Assembly (NCBI GenBank): GCA_964645705.1
Contig: CAZYAB010000003.1
Location: forward strand, 1-64,000
DNA from: CAXGTL01 sp964645705
Lineage (GTDB): Archaea; Nanobdellota; Nanobdellia; Woesearchaeales; CAXGTL01
DNA: 64,000 nt
Reading direction: 5' to 3'
The first letter of the stretch is position 1, and the number at the start of each line of letters is the position of its first letter. The translations under genes were made by a program, and so were the position numbers. Below are positions 10,572 to 17,344 of the stretch, one piece after another. Below the pieces are notes generated by a model. The model searched no databases. It was not told the DNA's origin and saw only the letters and a program-made list of their open reading frames with translations.

Positions 10572-11639
10572 ATGTTTAAAAAAAATAAAAAAGCTGAAGC
10601 AGAATCACAATTTAACTGGATTTTTGTATTGGTTGCAGGAGGAGTGATTCTCTTATTCTTTGCTATATTTATCTATAGATATAGAGACTTGAATGATAAG
10701 AAGTTAGAAATTAAATTTAACCAAGATCTTGATCTTATGATATCTATGTCAGGCATTACTTCAAATTCTCTTAATAATAGGTCTGATGTTCCATTCAAAG
10801 ATTTTGAATTTAGTTGTCAAGGATTGGGTGTAACTGATTTCAGAAAGAAAGTTGTTTTTGCACCCTCGATTGTTAAAACACGAAGATTGTATTTGTATTC
10901 ACATCCTTTTTTAACTCCATTCATGGTTTCTAATTTTGTTTATGTTATTAGTCCTAATATTAAATATGTGTTTGTTTTGAATGAAAATGATGATGCGAGT
11001 AGTGTTTTTTTCCATGATTTAAATGATGTTATTCCTAAGGGTGCAATGTTAAGAGATAAAACACCAATTTATATGTATAAAGACATATTTGTTCAATCTC
11101 AAAGTGTTAGATTTATTTTTATTAATCAGAATGTTAATCGTTTGCTGATAGACAAGATTAATAAAGATGTTAAAGACAATAAGTATAAATCATTGTCAGT
11201 TTTATCTGTGTCTACACATGATCAAAAAATATCGTTTTATGAACAAGATAAAGAAACAAAAAAATTAGGATTCACAGGAGATTCATATTATTTTGATGAA
11301 GCATCTTTGTTAGGTGCTGTTGTTTCTGATGACAAAGATTTGTATGATTGTATGGTGGCTAATGCTTTTAATAAATTGTATTATATGTCTAGTGTTTATC
11401 TAGGAAAGATATCTAAATTAAGAGAAGGTGTTGGTTTGGTTTGTCCAATAACTATTTACGATGAACTAGAGTCTGGTATTTATTTGTTAAGATCTTTATC
11501 ATCCGAACTAAAACACGAGGATGATTTTAGCGAAATTGGCACGAGTATTAGTAAAGTAGGCGATTTTAAAGATCATGTTGCAATTATTGATGCTGAGAAT
11601 AAAAAGATTGAAAAAAGTGCATGTGCAACTTTATATTAA
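10572..11639 (+). CDS. Membrane-anchored protein with prepilin-like N-terminus
   Basis: 355 residues. The N-terminus is KKNKKAEAESQF followed by a hydrophobic helix WIFVLVAGGVILLFFAIFIY, the layout of a class III (type IV pilin-like) signal with charged leader, polar turn and helix. The rest is a mixed alpha/beta outer domain with six scattered Cys, no enzyme motif seen. It is the second of four consecutive short-spaced anchored genes (12 bases to the next). The shared layout argues for subunits of one envelope or pilus-like assembly. The exact family is not recognised. Confidence 0.8.
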   Translation: MFKKNKKAEAESQFNWIFVLVAGGVILLFFAIFIYRYRDLNDKKLEIKFNQDLDLMISMSGITSNSLNNRSDVPFKDFEFSCQGLGVTDFRKKVVFAPSIVKTRRLYLYSHPFLTPFMVSNFVYVISPNIKYVFVLNENDDASSVFFHDLNDVIPKGAMLRDKTPIYMYKDIFVQSQSVRFIFINQNVNRLLIDKINKDVKDNKYKSLSVLSVSTHDQKISFYEQDKETKKLGFTGDSYYFDEASLLGAVVSDDKDLYDCMVANAFNKLYYMSSVYLGKISKLREGVGLVCPITIYDELESGIYLLRSLSSELKHEDDFSEIGTSISKVGDFKDHVAIIDAENKKIEKSACATLY

Positions 11640-11651
11640 TTTGAATAAATA

Positions 11652-12191
11652 ATGTTTGAAAATAAAATGTTTAACAATAAAATAAATAAAAACAGAATTA
11701 TTTTAAGTAAAAAATCACAGATAAAGATGTTTGAGAATGTAGGAGTCATGATTGTGTTCTTTTTCTTACTTTCCTTTGGTTTAATATTTTATACACGTTA
11801 TCAAAAATATTCAATAAATAGCGAAATAAGAGAGGGAAATGTTAAGAACATGATACAAACGTCAAGAAGAATATTTTATATGCCTGAAATTCAATGTTCT
11901 CAAAGTGCAAGTGATAATTGTATTGATATTTATAAGTTTAAAGCTTTTGTTAGTGTTATGGGTGATGAGCTTGCTAAAAAATACTATTATAATATTTTTG
12001 AGAAGAGTGTTGTGTCTCTTGAAACGATTTATCCTGAACAGAGTGTTGATGTATTATATAAAGATATAATCCCTCTAAAAAACAGGCCAAGAATTGTTAA
12101 AACAATAGTGCCTGTTACTGTTTATGATCCTATCAAGAAAATCAATGGATACGGTGTATTAAATGTGACTGTGTATGTTCCGTCTAGGTAA
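11652..12191 (+). CDS. Small prepilin-like anchored protein
   Basis: 179 residues. A long basic leader ends in KKSQIKMFENVG and runs into a hydrophobic helix (VMIVFFFLLSFGLIFYTRY), resembling the class III signal-peptide pattern (Lys-Lys-x-Gln, then helix). The soluble part has two Cys close together (QCSQSASDNCIDIYKF) and ends in a beta-strand-rich segment (IVPVTVYDP, YGVLNVTVYVPSR) as in pilin-like or minor-pilin folds. It lies 12 bases after the previous gene and 63 bases before the next. Assignment as pilin-like rests on N-terminal layout and context; prepilin peptidase cleavage is inferred. Confidence 0.75.
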   Translation: MFENKMFNNKINKNRIILSKKSQIKMFENVGVMIVFFFLLSFGLIFYTRYQKYSINSEIREGNVKNMIQTSRRIFYMPEIQCSQSASDNCIDIYKFKAFVSVMGDELAKKYYYNIFEKSVVSLETIYPEQSVDVLYKDIIPLKNRPRIVKTIVPVTVYDPIKKINGYGVLNVTVYVPSR

Positions 12192-12254
12192 ATAATGAAT
12201 AAAATAAAAAAAGCAATGATAAACAAAACAAAAATAATAAATAAAAAGTAAAAA

Positions 12255-12815
12255 ATGAATGAAATAAAAATTAAAAATAAAAAAAAGAAGTCACAAGTAG
12301 AGATAATTGGTATTGCTGTAGTCATAATTTTACTAATAATAGGTTTGTTATTCTTTATTGCTTTTTTTAGGATGACTGATTTTCAGGTAGACCAATCAGA
12401 TCTTGATGATCAACAGATGGTTAACTATGTTTTGAATGCAATGCTTTCTTCTAATTCTGATAATGAATGTAATAAAGAGACAATTGAAACATTGTTCAAA
12501 GATTGTTTAGATAATCATGATATAAAAGGAAGTATTGTGTGTAATAATGGTAAGAGTTCTTGTGATTATTTGGATGAGATTATTCAACCTACTTTTATAG
12601 AGCCTGTATTAGGAAGTCTTAAGAAAGATTATGTTTTGACAATAGAAGGCATAGATCATATTTCTGATAAGTCTAATTCAAAGCCTGCGATGGGTTGCAA
12701 TCTTGTTAAGAAGAGGGAGATAAGGTCTATAAGACGTTCTGTTTTTGGTAATTTTGGTGATGTTGCTGTTCTTCAACTAAAGATATGTTATCCTTTGATA
12801 AGAGTTCAAAGATAA
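12255..12815 (+). CDS. Small prepilin-like anchored protein
   Basis: 186 residues. NKKKKSQVEIIGIAVVII is a textbook-like class III signal: poly-Lys, Ser-Gln, a Glu at the second position after Gln, then a helix to about residue 38. The outer domain has Cys pairs (SDNECNKETIETLFKDC; SIVCNNGKSSCDYL) and a C-terminal strand (VAVLQLKICYPLIRVQR). It is the last gene of the + strand surface block and converges on the trmB-like gene 78 bases on. It shares this N-terminus with the gene at 16254, which suggests they go through the same export and assembly route. Confidence 0.8.
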   Translation: MNEIKIKNKKKKSQVEIIGIAVVIILLIIGLLFFIAFFRMTDFQVDQSDLDDQQMVNYVLNAMLSSNSDNECNKETIETLFKDCLDNHDIKGSIVCNNGKSSCDYLDEIIQPTFIEPVLGSLKKDYVLTIEGIDHISDKSNSKPAMGCNLVKKREIRSIRRSVFGNFGDVAVLQLKICYPLIRVQR

Positions 12816-12892
12816 GAAACTAGGGCAATATATAATGAGTAAAATTATGAGAATTAATCAAAATAAAATATTAAAGAAAAAAAATAAAAGAA

Positions 12893-13708
12893 TTATTTAA
12901 CTTTATTTGCAGGTTGCATGTCTTTCCATGCAAGGTCAAATAATCCGCTTAGTGCGCTTGCAAAAAATGGAGTGTTGATCCAAATGCCAACGTCATATGT
13001 TGGGTGTACTTCTTTGTCATGAAGTACCATGAACATTAGTTGTTTTTTGTCAACAACTGTAAATCTTGCACTTATATTCTTTGTGTTTTTTATTTCTGCA
13101 ACTCCTGACATTTCTTGAACAAGTTTTTTTGTTTCTTTTGTCAAAGGTGCTGCTATTCTTATCTTAACACCTTTCTTTTTTATTTTTTCAAATGTTGGTT
13201 TAAGTCCTTCAATTTTTCTCATTAAACCTTCTGTTGTAGTCATTATGTCAACGCTTTTTTCAGCATTTCTAATTGTTAGTTCAAGATGATTGTATAAATT
13301 GTGTCTTCCTCTTATGCTTCCTGCTAAATCTGTTGGCTCAACTAATTCAATTCCTTGAGAATGTAGTGTGTTTAATTCATTTAACACGTCTGTATTTGAT
13401 AAGCTGTCTAATCTTTTTACTCTTTCATCTGCTTCTTTTTTCATGTTTATTTTTACTCTGTGCACAACTTCTACAGGTGGTACTGCAATGTATTTTATTG
13501 GTTTTCCTAATTTCATTACTACGAATCCTTTTTTTTCTAAAGATTCTAGAACATCATAGCTTCTAGATCTTGGTACATTTGCAATGTCTGATAATTCACC
13601 GGCAGTAGAAATCCCTCTACTTAGTAAAGCTGTCCAAATTTTTACTTCATATAAATTCAGACTAAAATATCTTCTTAATTTGCTTAAAAATTCATCTTTA
13701 ACAATCAT
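12893..13708 (-). CDS. TrmB-family transcriptional regulator
   Basis: 271 residues. The N-terminal winged helix (about 12-80) has the TrmB signature: LNLYEVKIWTALLSRG, then AGELSDIANVPRSRSYDVLE as recognition helix, then a wing ending KPIKYIAVPP. A short coiled coil (about 85-110) is followed by a TrmB C-terminal domain (SVDIMTTTEG, GVKIRIAAPLT, VDKKQLMFMVLHD, GIWINTPFFA). TrmB proteins are archaeal sugar- or metabolite-responsive regulators. The gene is divergent from pta across a 229-base gap, so regulation of pta and/or itself is a reasonable inference. The ATG at 13706-13708 has a strong GAGGGGGTT ribosome binding site 10 bases upstream. The ligand-binding part is short, so the inducer cannot be named. 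Confidence 0.9.
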   Translation of the reverse strand: MIVKDEFLSKLRRYFSLNLYEVKIWTALLSRGISTAGELSDIANVPRSRSYDVLESLEKKGFVVMKLGKPIKYIAVPPVEVVHRVKINMKKEADERVKRLDSLSNTDVLNELNTLHSQGIELVEPTDLAGSIRGRHNLYNHLELTIRNAEKSVDIMTTTEGLMRKIEGLKPTFEKIKKKGVKIRIAAPLTKETKKLVQEMSGVAEIKNTKNISARFTVVDKKQLMFMVLHDKEVHPTYDVGIWINTPFFASALSGLFDLAWKDMQPANKVK

Positions 13709-13937
13709 TTTTGTTCTAACCCCCTCATTTTTTTGAAAGTTCTAAGAGTTTCAGACCATTAAAAAATTACTACTGTGTTAATACTAATGTCTTTTACTCC
13801 TAAATTATCAAAATTTATAGATTTATAAAACACAACAGGTATTTAAATGTTTCTATTTGCTATTTATAAATAACAAAAATTATATATGCAAAAAAATACC
13901 TAATTTTATATAATAATTGTTATATCCAATTGTTAAA
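13709..13937. promoter_or_regulatory. Divergent promoter region, trmB-like / pta
   Basis: A 229-base non-coding, very AT-rich gap. For pta there is a perfect 12-base palindrome TATTTATAAATA (13861-13872) that also fits a TATA box, and a second TTATATATGC (13880-13889). For the regulator, ATTTATAAAA at 13821-13830 read on the - strand is the best TATA candidate, and a GAGGGGGTT ribosome binding site lies at 13719-13727. TTTAAATG at 13842-13849 may be part of an operator. No site is proven. Confidence 0.45.
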
Positions 13938-14909
13938 ATGTATGATGTAATAGATGAAATAAAAAACAAGGCTAGTGGTCTTGGTAAGAAGATTCTTTTT
14001 TTTGAAGTAGAAGATAAAAGGATCTTGAATGCAGTAGATTTGATAATAAAACAAGGCATTGCAAATGTTGTTCTTGTTGGTGATAGACAAAAGATAATTA
14101 ATAATTTTAAATTATTTTCATTAGATTTTGATGATAGTATTGAGATAATTGAGATTAGTGATGATCTTGTAAATAAACTTAGTGAAAAATTGTACGAGCT
14201 GAGGAAGCATAAAGGTTTAAGTTTAGAAGAAGCAAAAAAATTAGTTAAAATGAGAGAATATTTTTCAGTTATGTTGGTTAAGGAGGGTTATGCTGATTGC
14301 ATGATTGGTGGAAGCGTGACGTCGACTGGAAAATTACTAAAACCAACATTGCAGATTTTGAGGCAGCAAGGAAAAATCGTAAGTTCTTTTTTTGTGATGG
14401 TTTTTGATGATAAGATCTTTTTGTTTGCTGATTGTGCAATGAATATTAATCCTGATGCAGAACAATTAGCTGATATTGCAATTAATACTGCTAACAGTGC
14501 AAAGATGTTTGGCTTGGATCCAAAGATTGCAATGTTGTCTTTTTCTACAAAAGGTTCTTCTAATCATGAATTTGTTGAAAAGATCAGAGAAGCAGTTGCA
14601 ATTGTTAAAAACAAAAGAAATGATTTAATTATAGATGGAGAATTGCAAGGAGATGCTGCTATTGTTAAACAAGTTGCTGAATTAAAGTGCGCTTATGGTG
14701 AAGTAAAGGGTGACGCAAATATACTTATTTTTCCTGATCTTAATTCTGGAAATATTGCTCATAAATTAGTGCACAGGTTGTCTGGATGTATTTCTATTGG
14801 TCCTATTATTCAGGGCTTGCAAAAGCCTGTTAATGATCTTTCTCGTGGTTGTGGTGTTCAAGAAATAGTTGATCTTGCTGCCATAAGTGTTTTGCAATGT
14901 GAGAAATAG
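13938..14909 (+). CDS. pta: Phosphate acetyltransferase (phosphotransacetylase)
   Basis: 323 residues from ATG 13938 (TTG 13917 would add seven residues). The fold is the PTA/PTB family, normally about 320-330 residues without extra N-terminal domains, and this protein is full length. Visible family motifs: GGSVTSTGKLLKPTLQIL, MLSFSTKGSS, DGELQGDAAIV, ANILIFPDLNSGNIAHKLV and the C-terminal GPIIQGLQKPVNDLSRG. It interconverts acetyl-CoA plus phosphate with acetyl phosphate plus CoA in the cytoplasm, linking to acetate fermentation or activation. No acetate kinase is visible in the window. A phosphate butyryltransferase specificity cannot be excluded by eye. It sits divergent from the TrmB-type regulator and just before a DUF4013 membrane protein (58 bases). 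Confidence 0.92.
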   Translation: MYDVIDEIKNKASGLGKKILFFEVEDKRILNAVDLIIKQGIANVVLVGDRQKIINNFKLFSLDFDDSIEIIEISDDLVNKLSEKLYELRKHKGLSLEEAKKLVKMREYFSVMLVKEGYADCMIGGSVTSTGKLLKPTLQILRQQGKIVSSFFVMVFDDKIFLFADCAMNINPDAEQLADIAINTANSAKMFGLDPKIAMLSFSTKGSSNHEFVEKIREAVAIVKNKRNDLIIDGELQGDAAIVKQVAELKCAYGEVKGDANILIFPDLNSGNIAHKLVHRLSGCISIGPIIQGLQKPVNDLSRGCGVQEIVDLAAISVLQCEK

Positions 14910-14967
14910 AAATGTGCATGGTTGATAAATAGAAATGTTTTTATATTCGAGCCATATTAATTGTTTT

Positions 14968-15564
14968 ATGGAAAATTTATTACTAGCTTTAAAAAGACCA
15001 TTTACAGATATAAAAAAATTGGTTATTGGATATATTCTATTTATTATACCTATTGTTAATCTTCTGGTTAATGGGTATTTCTTGAGATGTGCATTGAGTG
15101 CAATGAAGAATGATTATAACTTGCCTGAATGGAATGATTGGAAAGGTCTTTTTATTGACGGTGTTTTGTCATTAGGAATTACTATAATATATTTTTCCCC
15201 ATTGATATTTTTAGTAGGTATTTTTAATCTTTATGGATTTACTTCATTGGTTTGGCTATATGTTTTCTTTTTTCTTGCTTTAGTATGTTCTTATTTCATG
15301 CCTTCTGCTCTTATGAATTATATAAAAACATCAAGTTTTAACCAGGGCTTTGTTTTAGATGTTTTTAAGAGGACATTTAGTAAAGAATATTTTGTTACTT
15401 GGGTTGTTGCATTGTTTTATTCAGCTATTATTTATGTTTTTATTACGTTTGTTTTGGCTTTGATTCCTTATGAACCTGTGCATAATTATCTTTCATTATT
15501 ATTTATGTTTATAGTACAAATAACTGTTTTTACTTTATTCGGAGATGTTTATAAGAAGTTGTAG
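14968..15564 (+). CDS. DUF4013-type membrane protein
   Basis: 198 residues from ATG 14968 (MENLLLALKRPF); an upstream in-frame ATG at 14935 would add 11 poorly hydrophobic residues and I judge it less likely. It has about five hydrophobic helices and the family hallmark LPEWNDWKGLFIDGV after the first hairpin, with GYFLRCALSAMKN before it. DUF4013 proteins are common in archaea and some bacteria and have no settled function. The gene follows pta on the same strand but has no obvious link to acetate metabolism. Confidence 0.8.
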   Translation: MENLLLALKRPFTDIKKLVIGYILFIIPIVNLLVNGYFLRCALSAMKNDYNLPEWNDWKGLFIDGVLSLGITIIYFSPLIFLVGIFNLYGFTSLVWLYVFFFLALVCSYFMPSALMNYIKTSSFNQGFVLDVFKRTFSKEYFVTWVVALFYSAIIYVFITFVLALIPYEPVHNYLSLLFMFIVQITVFTLFGDVYKKL

Positions 15565-15793
15565 AGTTTTTAATTTTCTTTTATGTTTTTTTTGTTTTAT
15601 TTCATTGTACTTAGTTTTATTGTATAGTATTTCTTTCAATTATATATAATTTCATATATAATTTAATATTTAGAATTATCTCTTAAAATATTATTTAAAA
15701 TATTTATTAAAATAGCTATTAAAATAGATATATTTATAAATACAGAATCAAACAATAGTATATAATAACAGAAATTGGCGAATTCATGGAACA
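15565..15793 (+). promoter_or_regulatory. Promoter region of the regulator/prepilin/giant-protein unit
   Basis: 229 bases with no credible ORF. A T-rich run follows the DUF4013 stop (15573-15604) and could end transcription. Two TATA-like boxes precede the next gene: TATATTTATAAATAC (15729-15743) and GTATATAATAAC (15758-15769). The second would give an almost leaderless message starting near 15788 for ATG 15794. Repeated AAATA(T/G)TTATT-like AT tracts (15680-15725) have no clear meaning. Confidence 0.45.
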
Positions 15794-16252
15794 ATGTCGA
15801 ACAAATCAATAATCCAATTCAGAAACCAGAGACAATTTGTGATTACTTTACCTAAAGGTCTTGTTCTTGCTAAAACTTGGAAAAAAGGTGATGAATTAGA
15901 GTTTATTCTGGCAGTAGGCGGCAGTATTATAATAAAAAAAGTAATTGGTAGAAGATTGTCTAATAAATCAAGATTACAGTTTGCTAATAATAAGCAGTTT
16001 ATAATAACATTGCCAAAAAGTCTTGTTCTTGCTCTTGGTTGGGAAGATAAAGATATTGTAGAGTTTATGTTAGATAAGAATGTTGATATTGTTGTTAAAA
16101 AGATTGGTAAAGCAGTTCCTAAGAAAAAAAGTAAAAACAAGAAAAAACCAGGAAAAAGAAAAACAAAAACAAAGAAAGAGAAAAAGAAAAAAAGTAGAAA
16201 GAAGAAAAGTAAGAAGAGAAAAACAAAAAAGAAGAAAAAGAGGAAAAGGTAA
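15794..16252 (+). CDS. Tandem AbrB/SpoVT-like DNA-binding protein with Lys/Arg-rich tail
   Basis: 152 residues. Two copies of a swapped-hairpin AbrB/MazE-like unit lie back to back: SNKSIIQFRNQRQFVITLPK then GDELEFIL (residues 2-50), and SNKSRLQFANNKQFIITLPK then KDIVEFML (residues 55-103). Both keep the core pattern QF(V/I)ITLPKxLVLAxxW. From residue about 108 to the end the chain is almost only Lys, Arg and Ser, like a histone-tail or nucleic-acid-binding tail. AbrB-type folds bind DNA as dimers; a covalent tandem could bind as a pseudo-dimer. The stop is one base before the start of the next gene, so it heads the unit that ends in the giant protein and may be its regulator or a nucleoid-like factor. 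The tail is coded by a long purine tract, so its exact length could vary. Confidence 0.75.
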   Translation: MSNKSIIQFRNQRQFVITLPKGLVLAKTWKKGDELEFILAVGGSIIIKKVIGRRLSNKSRLQFANNKQFIITLPKSLVLALGWEDKDIVEFMLDKNVDIVVKKIGKAVPKKKSKNKKKPGKRKTKTKKEKKKKSRKKKSKKRKTKKKKKRKR

Positions 16253-16253
16253 T

Positions 16254-17270
16254 TTGATAAGAAAAATAAATAATAAAAAATCGCAAATTACTGTATTCAT
16301 AATAATTGGAATTATCTTGTTAATCTTAGCTAGTTTGATTTATTATTTTGCCACAATGGAAAGAGACGTTGTTGTTGATGATATTGAACAAGTTGGTGTT
16401 GAGAAGATACAATTTGATTCTGTAGATGATCTTGTTGAAAGTTGTATTAAGAGTGTTGGGTCAGATGGTTTGAGATTATTAGGTGTGCAAGGCGGTAGGT
16501 TGTATTCTATGGAAAGATATTTAGAGACTTATTATTCAAATATTTCATATGCTTATTATGAGGGCGAGAGTGTTTTAGTTTCATTGGTTGATGTCAAGAA
16601 ACAGGTTGATGAGTTTATAGAGCTAAATGTTCTTGAATGTGTTGATGACTTTAATGTTTTAAAACAACAAGGAATTGATGTTGTTGCAAATGAAATATCG
16701 TCTAATACTTTGATCAAGCCAGGCGATGTAGTGTTTAATCTTGATTATGATTTAGTTATTGATGGTAAGGCTGAAGCAGAAAAGTATAAAGTTAGTGTGC
16801 CTGTTGATGTTTATCAAGTTCATAAGAATGCTTTAGATATTGTTAATAAGATTGTTGCTGATCCTGATTGGATTGATATTACTTATCTATCTGAGTTTAA
16901 AACTCCTGTGTCTATAATACCACATTCTGATGATTCATTTGTAATGTCTATTACTGATCCTGGATCTGTGAATGGAAAAGATTTTGTGTTTTTATTAGGA
17001 TTTAAGTTTGAGAAAAACTATGCTCCTAATCTGCAGGTTCCTTCATTATTTGAATTGATAGATGATGTAGAGTTTAGTCATCAGGTTAAGGCTGTTGATC
17101 CTGAAGGAGATGATTTTGTGTTTAGTGATAATCATGCTTTGTTTGACATTAGTCCTAATGGTTTGATTTCATTTACACCTAAAGTCAAAGGTGCGTTTGT
17201 TGTTGAGATTACTGTTACTGATTCACATGGTAATTCAAATTCAAAAGAGGTTAAGTTTGTAGTGAAATGA
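16254..17270 (+). CDS. Prepilin-like anchored protein with Ig/cadherin-like C-terminal domain
   Basis: 338 residues. I start it at TTG 16254, one base after the previous stop, because GAGGAAAAGGTAA just upstream is a fitting ribosome binding site and this gives the class III-like signal INNKKSQITVFIIIGIILL. The open frame reaches back to 16080, but that part is only a shadow of the Lys-rich tail gene. After the helix comes a soluble domain (LVESCIKSVGSDGLRLLG; two Cys) seen in archaeal prepilin-like proteins. At the end (about 250-338) there is a putative-Ig/cadherin-like strand domain (HQVKAVDPEGDDF, GLISFTPKVKG, ITVTDSHGNS). It overlaps the giant gene by ATGA at 17267-17270, so translation is coupled. 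A role as anchor, chaperone or export partner for the giant protein is inference. Confidence 0.8.
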   Translation: MIRKINNKKSQITVFIIIGIILLILASLIYYFATMERDVVVDDIEQVGVEKIQFDSVDDLVESCIKSVGSDGLRLLGVQGGRLYSMERYLETYYSNISYAYYEGESVLVSLVDVKKQVDEFIELNVLECVDDFNVLKQQGIDVVANEISSNTLIKPGDVVFNLDYDLVIDGKAEAEKYKVSVPVDVYQVHKNALDIVNKIVADPDWIDITYLSEFKTPVSIIPHSDDSFVMSITDPGSVNGKDFVFLLGFKFEKNYAPNLQVPSLFELIDDVEFSHQVKAVDPEGDDFVFSDNHALFDISPNGLISFTPKVKGAFVVEITVTDSHGNSNSKEVKFVVK

Positions 17271-17344
17271 AAAAAGAGATGATTGATAGGATGATTTGTA
17301 TTTTTATGTTGATGATTTTCCTAGGTAGTAATTTTGCTGTTGGT
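17267..17344 (+). other. Signal peptide of the giant protein
   Basis: Residues 1-26: positive n-region with two Lys and an Arg, hydrophobic core ICIFMLMIFLGSNFAV, then a small-residue region before DIIGP. This predicts Sec-type export of at least the N-terminus. No prepilin-like motif or lipobox Cys is seen. The prediction matters because many domains downstream normally need cytosolic ATP. Confidence 0.75.

Noticed and set aside
12195..12251. 18-codon mini-ORF starting MNKIKKAMINK between two prepilin-like genes
   Set aside because: It resembles the basic leader of a prepilin and could be a remnant, but it has no helix, no ribosome binding site, and AT-rich Lys/Asn/Ile codons arise easily by chance here.
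12835..12900. 21-codon mini-ORF after the last prepilin-like gene
   Set aside because: Only Lys/Asn/Ile/Arg codons, overlaps the end of the convergent trmB-like gene, no supporting signal.
13273..13566. 97-codon + strand frame opposite the trmB-like gene
   Set aside because: Leu/Phe/Cys-rich reverse translation of Lys/Glu/Asn codons of the real gene; the TrmB assignment is strong.
16080..16253. N-terminal extension of the prepilin-like gene
   Set aside because: The frame is open here only because the overlapping Lys/Arg tail is coded by an A/G tract with no stops in this frame. The extension is itself Lys/Arg noise, and TTG 16254 with its ribosome binding site gives a proper signal.
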